The position numbers were made by a program, and so were the translations under genes. The notes below the pieces were generated by a model. It had not been told where the DNA came from. It saw only the letters and a list, made by a program, of their open reading frames with translations, and ran no database searches. From the NCBI RefSeq assembly GCF_014201655.1, contig NZ_JACHEX010000008.1, forward strand, positions 1 through 45,512: 45,512 nucleotides of DNA. The letters run 5' to 3'. Source of the stretch: Thermosipho japonicus. GTDB lineage: Bacteria; Thermotogota; Thermotogae; Thermotogales; Fervidobacteriaceae. Positions 1 to 8,671 of the stretch are shown one piece after another; positions within the stretch are counted from its first letter, which is position 1, and the number at the start of each line of letters is the position of its first letter.

Positions 1-2
1 AA

Positions 3-215
3 TTTATGGAAAGAGAAATAAATAGGTTGATATATAGCAAAAGATGGGAAATAGAATGGTATATAGAAAGACTGAAGCAGAGGATAAAGATGAGAGGAAT
101 GAATGAAAGGACGCTAAAGGCACAGATTACATATATGTTACTAGGACAGCAGTTAACAATGTTAATAGACACACTCTCTGCTCATCCTAAAATGATTAGA
201 TTGATTGAAAAATAA
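3..215 (+). pseudogene. IS4-like transposase, C-terminal part (cut by the window edge)
   Basis: The reading frame is open back to the first base, so this is the 3' end of a longer gene and not a 69-residue protein. Counting from the first in-frame Met, Y10-x2-R13-x3-E17-x6-K24 fits the Y-(2)-R-(3)-E-(6)-K signature of IS4-family DDE transposases, and the rest is the helical C-terminal tail. The stop at 213-215 lies directly beside an inverted-repeat sequence (214-234) that recurs in opposite orientation near the right edge. Whether the element upstream is intact cannot be seen. Confidence 0.75.
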
Positions 216-234
216 TTTTTACATTGGCCAGGGT
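214..234 (+). repeat. Right terminal inverted repeat of the left IS copy
   Basis: The block TTTTTACATTGGCCAGGGT directly follows the transposase stop codon. The same 19 bases, with one mismatch, occur on the minus strand at 45406-45424. Position next to the transposase end and the inverted partner elsewhere identify it as an IS end. The exact outermost base and any target duplication cannot be fixed from one side. Confidence 0.7.
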
Positions 235-249
235 GACTTAAAATACATA

Positions 250-278
250 TTGACAAAATAGATTTTTTATGATATAAA
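250..278 (+). promoter_or_regulatory. Sigma-A promoter of uraA
   Basis: TTGACA (250-255) and TATAAA (273-278) are separated by exactly 17 bp, close to the housekeeping consensus. It lies just outside the IS end, so uraA transcription does not depend on the IS. The predicted leader of about 50 nt contains a short hairpin, TGGCC pairing with GGCCA, around 301-317, just before the ribosome binding site. Confidence 0.8.
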
Positions 279-334
279 ACCACAGAAGGCGCCTTTAATT
301 TGGCCCAGTGAGGCCAGAAAGGAGGAATATGGGT

Positions 335-1552
335 ATGATTGATCTACAGGAAACTGTTGAGTTTTATTCTAAGATTGAAGGTCCACAAAAGTTCGTTTTA
401 GCTCTACAACATTTCATTGCTATGTTTGGTGCCACTGTTTTAGTTCCCCTCCTCACAGGTTTTGATCCCCTTGTTGCTCTATTTACCGCCGGAATTGGAA
501 CCCTGATTTTCCACTTTTTAACTAAAAAAGAAGTACCGGTATTCCTAGGTTCAAGTTTTGCTTTTATCGGTCCTATTTTAATTGTCAAATCACAAACTGG
601 AGATTTAAGATATGCAAGTGGTGGTATTGTTGCTGCTGGATTTGTATATCTATTACTTGCAACACTGGTCAAAGTAATAGGGATTAAAAAAATTAAAAAA
701 CTATTTCCACCTGTTGTTACTGGTCCAATGATTATGGTTATTGGTTTAAGCTTAAGTCCAGTTGCAATAAATTGGTCTTCTCAAAATTGGGGAATTTCAA
801 TAACAGTAATTGTCTCTGTAATTCTATCTTCAACAGTTTTCAAAGGATTCTTTAACCTAATTCCAGTACTAATTGGCGTTAGTGTTGGATATTTAGTTGC
901 TATAATTACAGGAAATGTTGACTTTTCTCCTATCATAAATAGCGGTTGGGTTTCTATCCCAAAGTTTATGTTCCCAAAATTTGATTTATCATCAATTCTA
1001 TTAATTGCTCCAGTAGCACTTGCAACTTTCATGGAACATATAGGAGATATAACAACAAATGGAGCAGTTGTTGGGAAAAACTTTTTAGAAAAACCGGGGC
1101 TGCATAGAACTTTAATAGGAGATGGAGTTGCAACAATGGTTGCAGGTTTCTTAGGAGGACCTGCAAATACCACATACAGTGAAAATACAGGAGTTCTTGC
1201 GCTAACTAAGGTATACGATCCATCTATACTAAGACTCGCTGCAGTTTTTGCAATATTTATGTCATTTTTATCAAAATTTGGAAGTATATTACAAACAATT
1301 CCACAACCAGTTATTGGAGGAGTAAGTTTAATATTGTTTGGTATGATTGCCTCTGTTGGTATAAGAACTATTGTAAATGAAAAAGTAGATTTTGCAAAAC
1401 CAAAAAATCTAATAGTTGCTTCATTAATACTGACAATAGGTATCGGTGGGGCAAGCATAAAAATAGGAACAGTTGAACTAAAAGGTCTTGCCTTAGCTGC
1501 TTTGGTAGGAATATTGGCAAATTTAATAATTCCTGAGAAAAATAATAACTAA
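335..1552 (+). CDS. uraA: Uracil permease (NCS2 family)
   Basis: Integral membrane symporter importing uracil for pyrimidine salvage. The protein of about 405 residues is hydrophobic throughout, as expected for the 14-helix NCS2 fold. It carries the family motifs LQHFIAMFGATVLVP near the N-terminus, EHIGD in the middle and GGPANTTYSENTGV, whose NTTY-EN form is typical of uracil rather than xanthine transporters. The frame is open from GTG at 308, but GGAGG at 321-325 points to ATG 335 (9 nt spacing); ATG 329 is only 3 nt away. Monocistronic, between its own promoter and a strong terminator. Confidence 0.88.
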   Translation: MIDLQETVEFYSKIEGPQKFVLALQHFIAMFGATVLVPLLTGFDPLVALFTAGIGTLIFHFLTKKEVPVFLGSSFAFIGPILIVKSQTGDLRYASGGIVAAGFVYLLLATLVKVIGIKKIKKLFPPVVTGPMIMVIGLSLSPVAINWSSQNWGISITVIVSVILSSTVFKGFFNLIPVLIGVSVGYLVAIITGNVDFSPIINSGWVSIPKFMFPKFDLSSILLIAPVALATFMEHIGDITTNGAVVGKNFLEKPGLHRTLIGDGVATMVAGFLGGPANTTYSENTGVLALTKVYDPSILRLAAVFAIFMSFLSKFGSILQTIPQPVIGGVSLILFGMIASVGIRTIVNEKVDFAKPKNLIVASLILTIGIGGASIKIGTVELKGLALAALVGILANLIIPEKNNN

Positions 1553-1591
1553 TAATATCAAATTAAAGCTCTAAAGTAGAGATAAATTTGA

Positions 1592-1627
1592 AAAACCCCA
1601 TTCTAGTATAATCAAGAATGGGGTTTT
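1592..1627. terminator. Bidirectional rho-independent terminator after uraA
   Basis: A perfect 13-bp stem, AAAACCCCATTCT at 1592-1604 paired with AGAATGGGGTTTT at 1615-1627, encloses a 10-nt loop. Because the stem arms begin with A's and end with T's it can terminate both uraA from the left and the acyltransferase gene arriving from the right. Confidence 0.9.
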
Positions 1628-1768
1628 ATTATTTAATTTTTTGTCGAAACAATTTTAATCGTAAATAGTCAATCATCAACTTTGTTTTTGCATATCTTTT
1701 TAATATTTCCTTCTTGGTTCAATAGACAAAAAACAACATTTAAAAACAGATAGCAGCTTTATTTTTAA

Positions 1769-2776
1769 CTATGCTCTTTTTTTAAACATCCATCCTCCAT
1801 TAATATTTGAAGATTTTTTCAACAAATAAAATCTTCCCTCAAGTAAATAGATTAAATTCTCAGGAACAAGTTTTAAAAATAAGTATAGTATAAAAACAGC
1901 TAAAATATAGTAAATAAACCAATACTTTTCCAAAAATTGCACAGGGTCTTTTACAAATACTGCTAAAGTACCTGGCAACACAATATGATAACCAAGTAAA
2001 AAAATAGTATTTTTACCAAATAATTCAAAAAATCTTTTGATTTTATCGGTTTTTATCATTTGTGCAAGAGAAATAGTTATTATAACAGATGAAAATTCTC
2101 CAAAATAGGAAAGTAAAGAATAATTTCCATAGCTATTTATTCTCCAATCATCAAATCCATTAAATGTTGCAACTGCAACTAATAAACCAGAAAAAATTAT
2201 AAAAAGCAAAAATGGATTTTTAAATTTAAACTTAAAACCTTTGTTTTTTAAAATATATCCTAAATAAAACCAAATTAATCCATGAAGTGCAACACCAATC
2301 TTAAAGAACTTCGTTTGTTCATTAATTAAAAGGGTTGACAAAATGGATAATATAGGTATAAAACGGATTATTCTTAACTTAATAAATAAAATAAAAATTA
2401 ATTCAGCAACTGCAAACATATACAAGTACCATAAAGGAAGGACATTTACCGGAACATCAAATGTTGAATATCCAAAAATAACAAAATCTAAAAAATTTGA
2501 AAAAACACTATTGCTATATCCTATAAACATATTCAAAATGTAATAAATGATGTATCCAACTAAACTTAAAAAAACAAACGGTATCAAAAGGTTTAATACT
2601 ATCTTTTCAAACTTCTTACTAAATTTTCCATCCTTGAATAAGTATCCAGAAATAAACATAAAACTGGCTAAAATGTAAGAAAAATATACAGCCAGAGAAT
2701 AAGGAATATAAGAATGAACAAAAATAATCATTAATATTAAAATACCTTTTGAAACATCAATTTCTCTAATTCTCAT
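1769..2776 (-). CDS. Membrane acyltransferase, family 3 type
   Basis: A 335-residue protein with about ten hydrophobic segments. The N-terminal MRIREIDVSKGILILMIIFVHS matches the start of Acyltransferase_3 proteins, in which a D-x2-KG motif precedes a membrane helix containing a catalytic-type His. Members O-acetylate sugars, exopolysaccharides or cell-envelope polymers on or across the membrane. The ribosome binding site GGGAGG is just upstream of the ATG. It stands alone between convergent uraA and divergent miaB, so the substrate cannot be inferred from neighbours. Confidence 0.75.
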   Translation of the reverse strand: MRIREIDVSKGILILMIIFVHSYIPYSLAVYFSYILASFMFISGYLFKDGKFSKKFEKIVLNLLIPFVFLSLVGYIIYYILNMFIGYSNSVFSNFLDFVIFGYSTFDVPVNVLPLWYLYMFAVAELIFILFIKLRIIRFIPILSILSTLLINEQTKFFKIGVALHGLIWFYLGYILKNKGFKFKFKNPFLLFIIFSGLLVAVATFNGFDDWRINSYGNYSLLSYFGEFSSVIITISLAQMIKTDKIKRFFELFGKNTIFLLGYHIVLPGTLAVFVKDPVQFLEKYWFIYYILAVFILYLFLKLVPENLIYLLEGRFYLLKKSSNINGGWMFKKRA

Positions 2777-2809
2777 TTTTTAAATCCCTCCCTTTGATAA
2801 TTCTAACAC

Positions 2810-2829
2810 ATTTAACACTTCTGTTAAAT
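2810..2829. promoter_or_regulatory. Palindrome in the acyltransferase-miaB divergent region
   Basis: ATTTAACA and TGTTAAAT form a perfect 8-bp inverted repeat around a 4-nt centre, in the 120-bp gap between two divergent genes. It could be an operator or a small hairpin. No convincing -35/-10 pair was found; TTGTAG (2835-2840) with TTAAAA 18 bp later is a weak candidate for miaB. Confidence 0.3.
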
Positions 2830-2896
2830 TTAATTTGTAGAAAGTTATTTTTAAAATGTTAAAATTATCTCGATAATTACTGTTAGGAGGGGAAAA

Positions 2897-4186
2897 ATGA
2901 AATTCTTTATTAAAACATATGGCTGTCAAATGAATGAAAATGATAGTGAAGTTGCAAGATATTATCTTGAACAAGAAGGTTATGAATCTGCTGAAAATGA
3001 AAATGAAGCAGATATTGTAATATTAAATACATGTGTTGTTAGAAAAAAAGCAGAAGATAAATTTCTCAGTATTATAGGTGAATTAAGAAAAAAGAATAAA
3101 AAAATAGGAGTTATGGGATGTGGTGCTGAAAAACTAAAAGAAGACCTTTTTAAAAGAGGAGTAAATTTTGTGGTTGGAACACGCGCACTAGTAAAAATAC
3201 CTGAAGCAGTGGAATTAGCTTTAAAAGGGGAAAAAACTGCAATATTTGATGATAAATTAGATGAAATAGATTATAAAAACATTTTAAAAAGAAATTCAAA
3301 ACATCATGCTTGGATAACTATAATATATGGTTGTAATAGATTTTGTACTTACTGTATAGTTCCATATACAAGAGGGCGTGAAAAATCAAGGAAAATGGAG
3401 GATATTCTTCAAGAAGTTAAAAACCTCTCTCAAAATGGAATCAGAGAAATTACATATCTAGGCCAAAATGTAGATGCATATGGAAAAGATTTAAAAGATG
3501 GTACATCCCTTGCAAGGCTTTTAAATGAAACCAAAAAGGTTGAAAATATAGAAAGAATATGGTTTTTGACATCATATCCAACTGATTTTTCTTTGGATAT
3601 TGCAAAAGAGATTGCAAATAGTGAAAAAATTGCCAAAAGCATACATCTTCCTGTTCAACACGGGAGTAATAAAATTTTGAAAAAAATGAATAGACGTTAT
3701 ACAATAGAAGAGTACTATGAATTAATTAAAAACATCAGAGGAATAGTTCCTGATGCCTCCATCTCAAGTGATATTATAGTTGGCTTCCCTGATGAAACTG
3801 AAGATGACTTCCAACAAACGGTAAAGTTAGTAGAAGATATAAAATTTGAAAGGTTAAACTTAGCGATATATTCTCCACGTGAAGGTACTATTGCATGGAA
3901 ATATTTTGAAGATAACGTGCCACGTGCAATAAAAACAAGAAGAATGGCACATCTTCTGAATCTTCAAAAAGAAATAAACAAAATGCTTAACGAATCTTAT
4001 TTAGATAAAACAGTAGAAGTAATAGTAGAAGAGCGTGCAAAATCTGGGTTATATTATGGAAGAGATATTAGAAACAAGATTATCGCCTTTGAAGGTGATG
4101 AAAGCCTAATTGGTAAAAAAATTCTAGTGAAAATTAAAAAAACAAGTGCGGGTCCATTATATGGAGATATAATAAAAATTATATAA
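2897..4186 (+). CDS. miaB: tRNA-2-methylthio-N6-isopentenyladenosine synthase (radical SAM)
   Basis: Adds the 2-methylthio group to N6-isopentenyl-A37 of tRNAs reading UNN codons. Three domains are visible: an N-terminal UPF0004 domain with cluster-binding cysteines C10, C46 and C75; a radical-SAM core with C146-x3-C150-x2-C153; and a C-terminal TRAM domain ending near residue 429. The length is normal for MiaB. The start is fixed by TTAGGAGGGG seven bases before the ATG. First gene of a rightward run miaB-yitT-nicotinamidase-CDF with gaps of about 10-15 bp, so co-transcription is likely. The related MtaB is less likely because the N-terminus [18 protein letters not shown] is MiaB-like. Confidence 0.92.
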   Translation: MKFFIKTYGCQMNENDSEVARYYLEQEGYESAENENEADIVILNTCVVRKKAEDKFLSIIGELRKKNKKIGVMGCGAEKLKEDLFKRGVNFVVGTRALVKIPEAVELALKGEKTAIFDDKLDEIDYKNILKRNSKHHAWITIIYGCNRFCTYCIVPYTRGREKSRKMEDILQEVKNLSQNGIREITYLGQNVDAYGKDLKDGTSLARLLNETKKVENIERIWFLTSYPTDFSLDIAKEIANSEKIAKSIHLPVQHGSNKILKKMNRRYTIEEYYELIKNIRGIVPDASISSDIIVGFPDETEDDFQQTVKLVEDIKFERLNLAIYSPREGTIAWKYFEDNVPRAIKTRRMAHLLNLQKEINKMLNESYLDKTVEVIVEERAKSGLYYGRDIRNKIIAFEGDESLIGKKILVKIKKTSAGPLYGDIIKII

Positions 4187-4199
4187 AGGGGGTAGAAGA

Positions 4200-5063
4200 A
4201 TGGCAAAAAACATTCCATTAAAAGAAACCATTAAAGAGTACATTCTTTCAACAATAGGAGTTATACTAACTGCTCTTGGACTTGTTATATTCTTAATCCC
4301 AAACAACATAGCAGCTGGTGGTGCCTCTGGTCTTGCTATAATTTTACATTCGATTATTCCATTATCCGTTGGAGTATGGATGTACATTTTAAATGGAATT
4401 CTATTTTTAATTGCCTTTTTAATTATTGGTTTTGATTTTAGTTATAAAACAATATACTGTACATTTTTATTAAACTTTTTTATTGACTTTTTTGATAGAA
4501 TTATTCATATTCCTACATACAATGGAGGAGACTTGATTCTTGCAGTATTTTTTGGAGATATTTTAACAGCAATTGGTATGGCAATAACCTTTTCACAAAA
4601 TGCTTCTACAGGTGGTACTGACATACTTGCAAAGATTTTTAATAAATTCTTTTCAACACCAATGGGTACAACGTTGCTTGTAATAGACTTTACAATTGGT
4701 TTCTTTGCAGGTGTTGCTTTCAATCCAAAAATTGGTATGTACTCAATTCTTGCAATCATTATAAACGGTATTACAATTGACTTTGTGTTAAAAGGTTTAG
4801 AACTTGCAATAACAGTTACAATAATATCAGATAATAATAAACCAATAGAAGAATTTATATTAAGAAACATGGGTAGAGGATTTACATATCTTAAAGGAAA
4901 AGGTGGTTATACCAAAAAAGATAGAGACATTATCTTTGTCTCCATTAGAAGAAGAGAGCTTGGAGAATTAATAAATTTTGTTAAAAAGGTGGATCCTAAC
5001 GCTTTTATGATAGTAAACGAATCAAGATATGTTCTAGGAGAAGGCTTCAAAAGAAATCTGTGA
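4200..5063 (+). CDS. YitT-family membrane protein (DUF161 + DUF2179)
   Basis: The first 200 residues hold five or six membrane helices with small-residue motifs (NNIAAGGASGLA, NASTGGTDILA) characteristic of the YitT family. The last 80 residues form the soluble DUF2179 domain (GRGFTYLKGKGGYTKKDRD). Members are probable inner-membrane transport or sensing proteins of unknown substrate. GGGGG sits 6 nt before the ATG and the gene starts 13 bp after miaB. Confidence 0.85.
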   Translation: MAKNIPLKETIKEYILSTIGVILTALGLVIFLIPNNIAAGGASGLAIILHSIIPLSVGVWMYILNGILFLIAFLIIGFDFSYKTIYCTFLLNFFIDFFDRIIHIPTYNGGDLILAVFFGDILTAIGMAITFSQNASTGGTDILAKIFNKFFSTPMGTTLLVIDFTIGFFAGVAFNPKIGMYSILAIIINGITIDFVLKGLELAITVTIISDNNKPIEEFILRNMGRGFTYLKGKGGYTKKDRDIIFVSIRRRELGELINFVKKVDPNAFMIVNESRYVLGEGFKRNL

Positions 5064-5072
5064 GGTGAGAGC

Positions 5073-5597
5073 ATGAAAGCCTTGATGATAATTGATATGC
5101 AAAACGACTTTGCAAAAAAAGGTGGAGCACTTTACTTTGAAGGAGCAGAAAAAGTTATACCAAAAATCACTGATTTAATAAAAGAAGCAAAAAGCAGAAA
5201 TTTGCCAATAATATTAACACAAGATTGGCACGATGAAAATGACAAAGAATTTGAAATTTGGCCAAAACATTGTATAAAAAATACAGCTGGTGCTATGATT
5301 GTAAGCGAAATACAAGAATTATTAAATGACTACAACAACGTTTACTATATTAAAAAAACAAGATATTCTGCCTTTTATAAGACAGATCTTGAAAATATAT
5401 TAGAAAATCTTTCAATAGATGAAGTTAACGTTGTTGGCCTAGTTAGTAATATTTGTGTTCTATTCACAGTTGAAGAATTAAGAAACAGGGATATAAAAGT
5501 AAACTTATACAAGAATGGAACTGACTCATATGATAAGCAGTTACATAACGCTGCACTAAAAATAATGTCTCAAGTTTTACAGGCAAAGATTTTATAA
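5073..5597 (+). CDS. Isochorismatase-fold hydrolase, probable nicotinamidase
   Basis: A compact 174-residue cysteine hydrolase. The catalytic triad of the family is visible as D8 (MIIDMQNDF), K95 and C128 (GLVSNICVLF). D51, H53 and H66 (TQDWHDEN ... WPKHC) match the metal ligands of nicotinamidases, which deamidate nicotinamide to nicotinate for NAD salvage. nadE and the niaR/niacin-transporter genes lie elsewhere in the window, which fits a nicotinate economy but does not prove the substrate. Preceded by GAGGTGAGAGC and 9 bp after the YitT gene. Confidence 0.8.
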   Translation: MKALMIIDMQNDFAKKGGALYFEGAEKVIPKITDLIKEAKSRNLPIILTQDWHDENDKEFEIWPKHCIKNTAGAMIVSEIQELLNDYNNVYYIKKTRYSAFYKTDLENILENLSIDEVNVVGLVSNICVLFTVEELRNRDIKVNLYKNGTDSYDKQLHNAALKIMSQVLQAKIL

Positions 5598-5612
5598 AAC
5601 TAGGAGGATTCA

Positions 5613-6527
5613 ATGGAAAAAAACATTAAAATTGTAACAAGCATTGCTGTTGTAGTAAATACATTTCTTGCTGCTTTAAAAGTAATCATAGGTTTCTTAT
5701 TTAACAGTATGGCTGTTTTAGCAGATGGAATTGACAGTGCTACAGATATTTTAACTGCATCAATTGTTTACTTTGCAACAAGACTTTCTTCAAAACCACC
5801 AGATAAACTACATCCATACGGCCATAGAAAAATAGAAAATATTGGTGCGAAAATAATTTCATTTATTGTTTTTTATGCGGGTATTTCACTTTTAATAGAA
5901 AGTGTCAAAAGATTAGTTACACATAATTACAATTTAATACAAGGAATAATTCCAATAACTGTAACACTTATATCTGTTATTTTCAAAACATTTTTGTTTA
6001 TAATAGAATATAGAATTGGCAAAAAATACAACAGACCTTCATTAATAGCAGAAGCGTTAAATATGAGAAATGATATACTTCTTTCATCAATCGTGCTTTT
6101 TGGAATACTTTTAAACAAAATTGGTCTTTCTTTTATGGATCCTTTGGTTGGAATGATAATGTCTGTTATAATTATTAAAGTGGCATTTGAAATCTTCAAC
6201 GAAAACGCTGTTGCACTTCTTGATGGGATTAACAAAAATGAAGAATGGATTTATGATGAAATAATTAATATATGTAACGAATGCAAAGGAGTTGAAAATC
6301 CGCATAAAATAAGAATTAGAAAAATTGGAGAATGTTTCGACATTGATATGGATATAGAGGTTGATCCAAAAATGAATGTTGAAGAATCTCATGAACTTAC
6401 TCTATGTATAAAAGATAGAATAAAAAAACTTTTAAATGATAAAGTATTTGATGTTGTCATTCATGTTGAACCTTATCAAAATGTTGAAAATGAACCTTAC
6501 GGTATCGGGGGGGAAAATGAAAAGTAA
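5613..6527 (+). CDS. Cation diffusion facilitator (CDF) metal transporter
   Basis: Proton-coupled efflux pump for Zn, Fe or Mn. Six hydrophobic segments occupy residues 1-200. The metal-site motif ADGIDSATD in helix 2 is followed by the hallmark HPYGHRKIE, and the second site has N-D in helix 5 (MRNDILL). A ferredoxin-like cytoplasmic domain (about 205-304) contains the metal-dimerisation histidines. The metal cannot be assigned from sequence alone. The 3' end overlaps the next gene by 11 bp. Confidence 0.87.
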   Translation: MEKNIKIVTSIAVVVNTFLAALKVIIGFLFNSMAVLADGIDSATDILTASIVYFATRLSSKPPDKLHPYGHRKIENIGAKIISFIVFYAGISLLIESVKRLVTHNYNLIQGIIPITVTLISVIFKTFLFIIEYRIGKKYNRPSLIAEALNMRNDILLSSIVLFGILLNKIGLSFMDPLVGMIMSVIIIKVAFEIFNENAVALLDGINKNEEWIYDEIINICNECKGVENPHKIRIRKIGECFDIDMDIEVDPKMNVEESHELTLCIKDRIKKLLNDKVFDVVIHVEPYQNVENEPYGIGGENEK

Positions 6528-7626
6528 AGCTGTAGTCTTAATTTTATTATTTATAAGTATCATCGGATTTTCAGCAACAAAAGATAAAATAATAAACATG
6601 TCTAAAGAAAATCCAAAAGAAGCTTGGAAGCTTTACCTCGAATATGTTCTTAATAATCCAACTGATACTTCTCTTGAAACAATGGGAAAAGAATTAAAAG
6701 TTAAAATTTCCCTAATGAATGATCCTAGGCTTTCATTTTTAATCAAACAGGACATAAAAGAACTTAAAAATTTTTTAAAGAATACAACACCAAGCGCAAC
6801 AGAAGTAGAAATAATTTTTCAACTTTTTCCACAAATAAATGAAATATCTAAAAATACACTTGAAAAACCTGAGTATGACACTTTTCTTGATAATATAATT
6901 TTTCTAAAAATAGCAAATCCAGAAATTGATGAAAAAATAAGTGCTCAAAACCTTACAAATTTTTTTCTAAAATATCCTACTATGTTAACATATGACGTTA
7001 TAAATATTCTATCCCAAAAAGACTTTTCAAAGGACCTTGGGTACAACATACTAAAATATATCGTAGATAACATTGAAAACTTTGAAGAAACTCAATATCC
7101 AATTCTTAATAGAATAGTAGAATTTGCAGAAAAAATTGGAGGAACATTTACTTCAAAATATTTAAGTGATCTTAAAAAGTATGTAGAATTAAGTAATATC
7201 TTAAATGAAACATCTGAAAATATAGATATAAATAAAGCAAAATTAACAATAGAAAATCTTTCAATTAAAAAATATATTCTATCATCAAAACTAGAAAACA
7301 TTTTAAATAATACACAAAAAGCCAATGTTAAAGACTCTTCTCAAAAAACAAGTACATCCCAAAATTCTAGTAATAATAAAAATTACATAATGATATTACT
7401 CTTAGTAATTCTTGCAATAATTGTTTTTTCATTTAAAATAGTAAGATTTTATCTTTTTTACATACTAGGGCTGAAAAAAATGGCAGCAAAAGTATATAAG
7501 AAAATTGTTGATAAGGATCCATTAAATGAAGAAAAACATTTAAAGCTTGCACAGTTATATGAAGAAGCTGGAATGTATGACAAAGCATTGGAAGAGTATA
7601 ATATACTAAAGAGGATAAAAATATAA
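6517..7626 (+). CDS. Secreted or membrane-anchored protein with C-terminal TPR-like repeat
   Basis: Not recognised as a named family. The frame is open from 6436, but a G6 tract (6508-6513) just before ATG 6517 and a clean signal peptide (MKSKAVVLILLFISIIGFSA) place the start there. A long helical region of about 280 residues follows, then a low-complexity Ser/Asn/Lys linker, a membrane helix (MILLLVILAIIVFSF) and a cytoplasmic tail with one TPR-like pair (KVYKKIVDKDPLNEEKHLKL). Such a layout suggests an envelope scaffold. It is translationally coupled to the CDF gene and ends the rightward operon. Confidence 0.6.
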   Translation: MKSKAVVLILLFISIIGFSATKDKIINMSKENPKEAWKLYLEYVLNNPTDTSLETMGKELKVKISLMNDPRLSFLIKQDIKELKNFLKNTTPSATEVEIIFQLFPQINEISKNTLEKPEYDTFLDNIIFLKIANPEIDEKISAQNLTNFFLKYPTMLTYDVINILSQKDFSKDLGYNILKYIVDNIENFEETQYPILNRIVEFAEKIGGTFTSKYLSDLKKYVELSNILNETSENIDINKAKLTIENLSIKKYILSSKLENILNNTQKANVKDSSQKTSTSQNSSNNKNYIMILLLVILAIIVFSFKIVRFYLFYILGLKKMAAKVYKKIVDKDPLNEEKHLKLAQLYEEAGMYDKALEEYNILKRIKI

Positions 7627-7629
7627 AAT

Positions 7630-7660
7630 AACCGAAGGCAAATGCCTTCGGTTGTTTTTT
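7630..7660. terminator. Bidirectional terminator between convergent operons
   Basis: AACCGAAGGCA (7630-7640) pairs with TGCCTTCGGTT (7643-7653), an 11-bp stem, followed by GTTTTTT on the plus strand. It lies between the ends of two convergent transcription units, the metal-transport operon and the long galT-ending gene train, and can stop both. Confidence 0.88.
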
Positions 7661-8657
7661 ATAATTCAACATTTTTCAAGTATTTTGCCGCATCTTCAGG
7701 TGGAACAGGATTGATATAGAATCCTGAACCCCATTCAAAGCCTGCTACTCTCGTGAGTCTTGGCATTATTTCAACATGCCAATGATAATAGATTTTTCCT
7801 TCCTCGTAAGTTGGAGACGTATGAATTACAAAGTTATATGGTGGGTTATCAAGAACTTTATAAATTCTTTTCAAAGTATTTCTTAAAATAATTGCAAATG
7901 TTTTTACTTGGCTGTCTTCAATCTTTCCAAAATCATGAGAGTGAACCTTTGGAGCAATCCATACCTCAAATGGGAATCTTGAAGCATATGGTGCAAAAGC
8001 AATAAAATCCTCATTTTCTTCAACAATCCTACGATTTTCTATTTTTTCTTGAGAGATCATATCACAAAATACACATCTTTCCTTATAATCATAATAATCT
8101 TTTGCTCCATTTAATTCTTCTAACACCCTTTTTGGAACACTTGGAATTGCAATTATTTGACTATGTGGGTGTGGAAGTGAGGCCCCACCAAGTGCGCCAT
8201 GATTTTTAAATATCAATATATACTTTAATCTTTTATCTTCTCTAAGTTGTCTAAACCTTTTTACATATGCCCAAACAACTTCTTCAGCTTGTTTGTCATC
8301 ATACAATGCAAAAGTACTGTTATGCTCTGGTGTTTCAACTACTACTTCATGATATCCAAAACCAGCCATTGCATCATACATACCATGTCCATATTTTTCG
8401 ATTTCTATATCTGGATTAACCGCTGGAAACTTATTTGGAACAACTCTTACCCACCAACCTGGAGAATTAGGTTCTGTATTTTCTGGTCTAAAAGCAAAAA
8501 TTTCTGGTGGTGTGGTGTGCTCATTTCCATAATCAAAGGGACAAAAGCCACCTTTTGCTTCTTCCTTTGGAACTGTAAAATCATGAGGTCTTTTCGCACG
8601 TTCAGTTGCAATAATAACCCATCTTCTTACAACTGGATCCTTTCTATATTCTGGCAT
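7659..8657 (-). CDS. galT: Galactose-1-phosphate uridylyltransferase
   Basis: Leloir-pathway enzyme exchanging UMP between UDP-glucose and galactose-1-phosphate. The catalytic HPH motif with its following Ser-Gln lies at 163-165 (SLPHPHSQ). Two cysteine sites, GGFCPF (C39) and ERCVFC, are consistent with the family's structural zinc. The 332-residue length is normal. GGGAGG precedes the ATG. It is the last gene of the leftward train, 14 bp after glgA, linking galactose entry with glycogen synthesis. Confidence 0.92.
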   Translation of the reverse strand: MPEYRKDPVVRRWVIIATERAKRPHDFTVPKEEAKGGFCPFDYGNEHTTPPEIFAFRPENTEPNSPGWWVRVVPNKFPAVNPDIEIEKYGHGMYDAMAGFGYHEVVVETPEHNSTFALYDDKQAEEVVWAYVKRFRQLREDKRLKYILIFKNHGALGGASLPHPHSQIIAIPSVPKRVLEELNGAKDYYDYKERCVFCDMISQEKIENRRIVEENEDFIAFAPYASRFPFEVWIAPKVHSHDFGKIEDSQVKTFAIILRNTLKRIYKVLDNPPYNFVIHTSPTYEEGKIYYHWHVEIMPRLTRVAGFEWGSGFYINPVPPEDAAKYLKNVEL

Positions 8658-8671
8658 ATCTAAATCCTCCC

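Noticed and set aside
308-334. Upstream GTG start of uraA giving MRPERRNMG
   Set aside because: The added codons cover the Shine-Dalgarno GGAGG itself, and the RP-rich start is not part of the transporter fold.
781-1458. Long minus-strand reading frame inside uraA
   Set aside because: It is antisense to a well-supported transporter gene, has no ribosome binding site and its translation resembles no protein.
6436-6516. N-terminal extension of the TPR-like protein
   Set aside because: It lies wholly inside the CDF coding region, lacks a ribosome binding site, and would bury a clear signal peptide.
8247-8663. Plus-strand frame of 138 codons opposite galT
   Set aside because: Antisense shadow rich in Cys, Trp and Phe, with no plausible start signal; galT on the other strand is certain.
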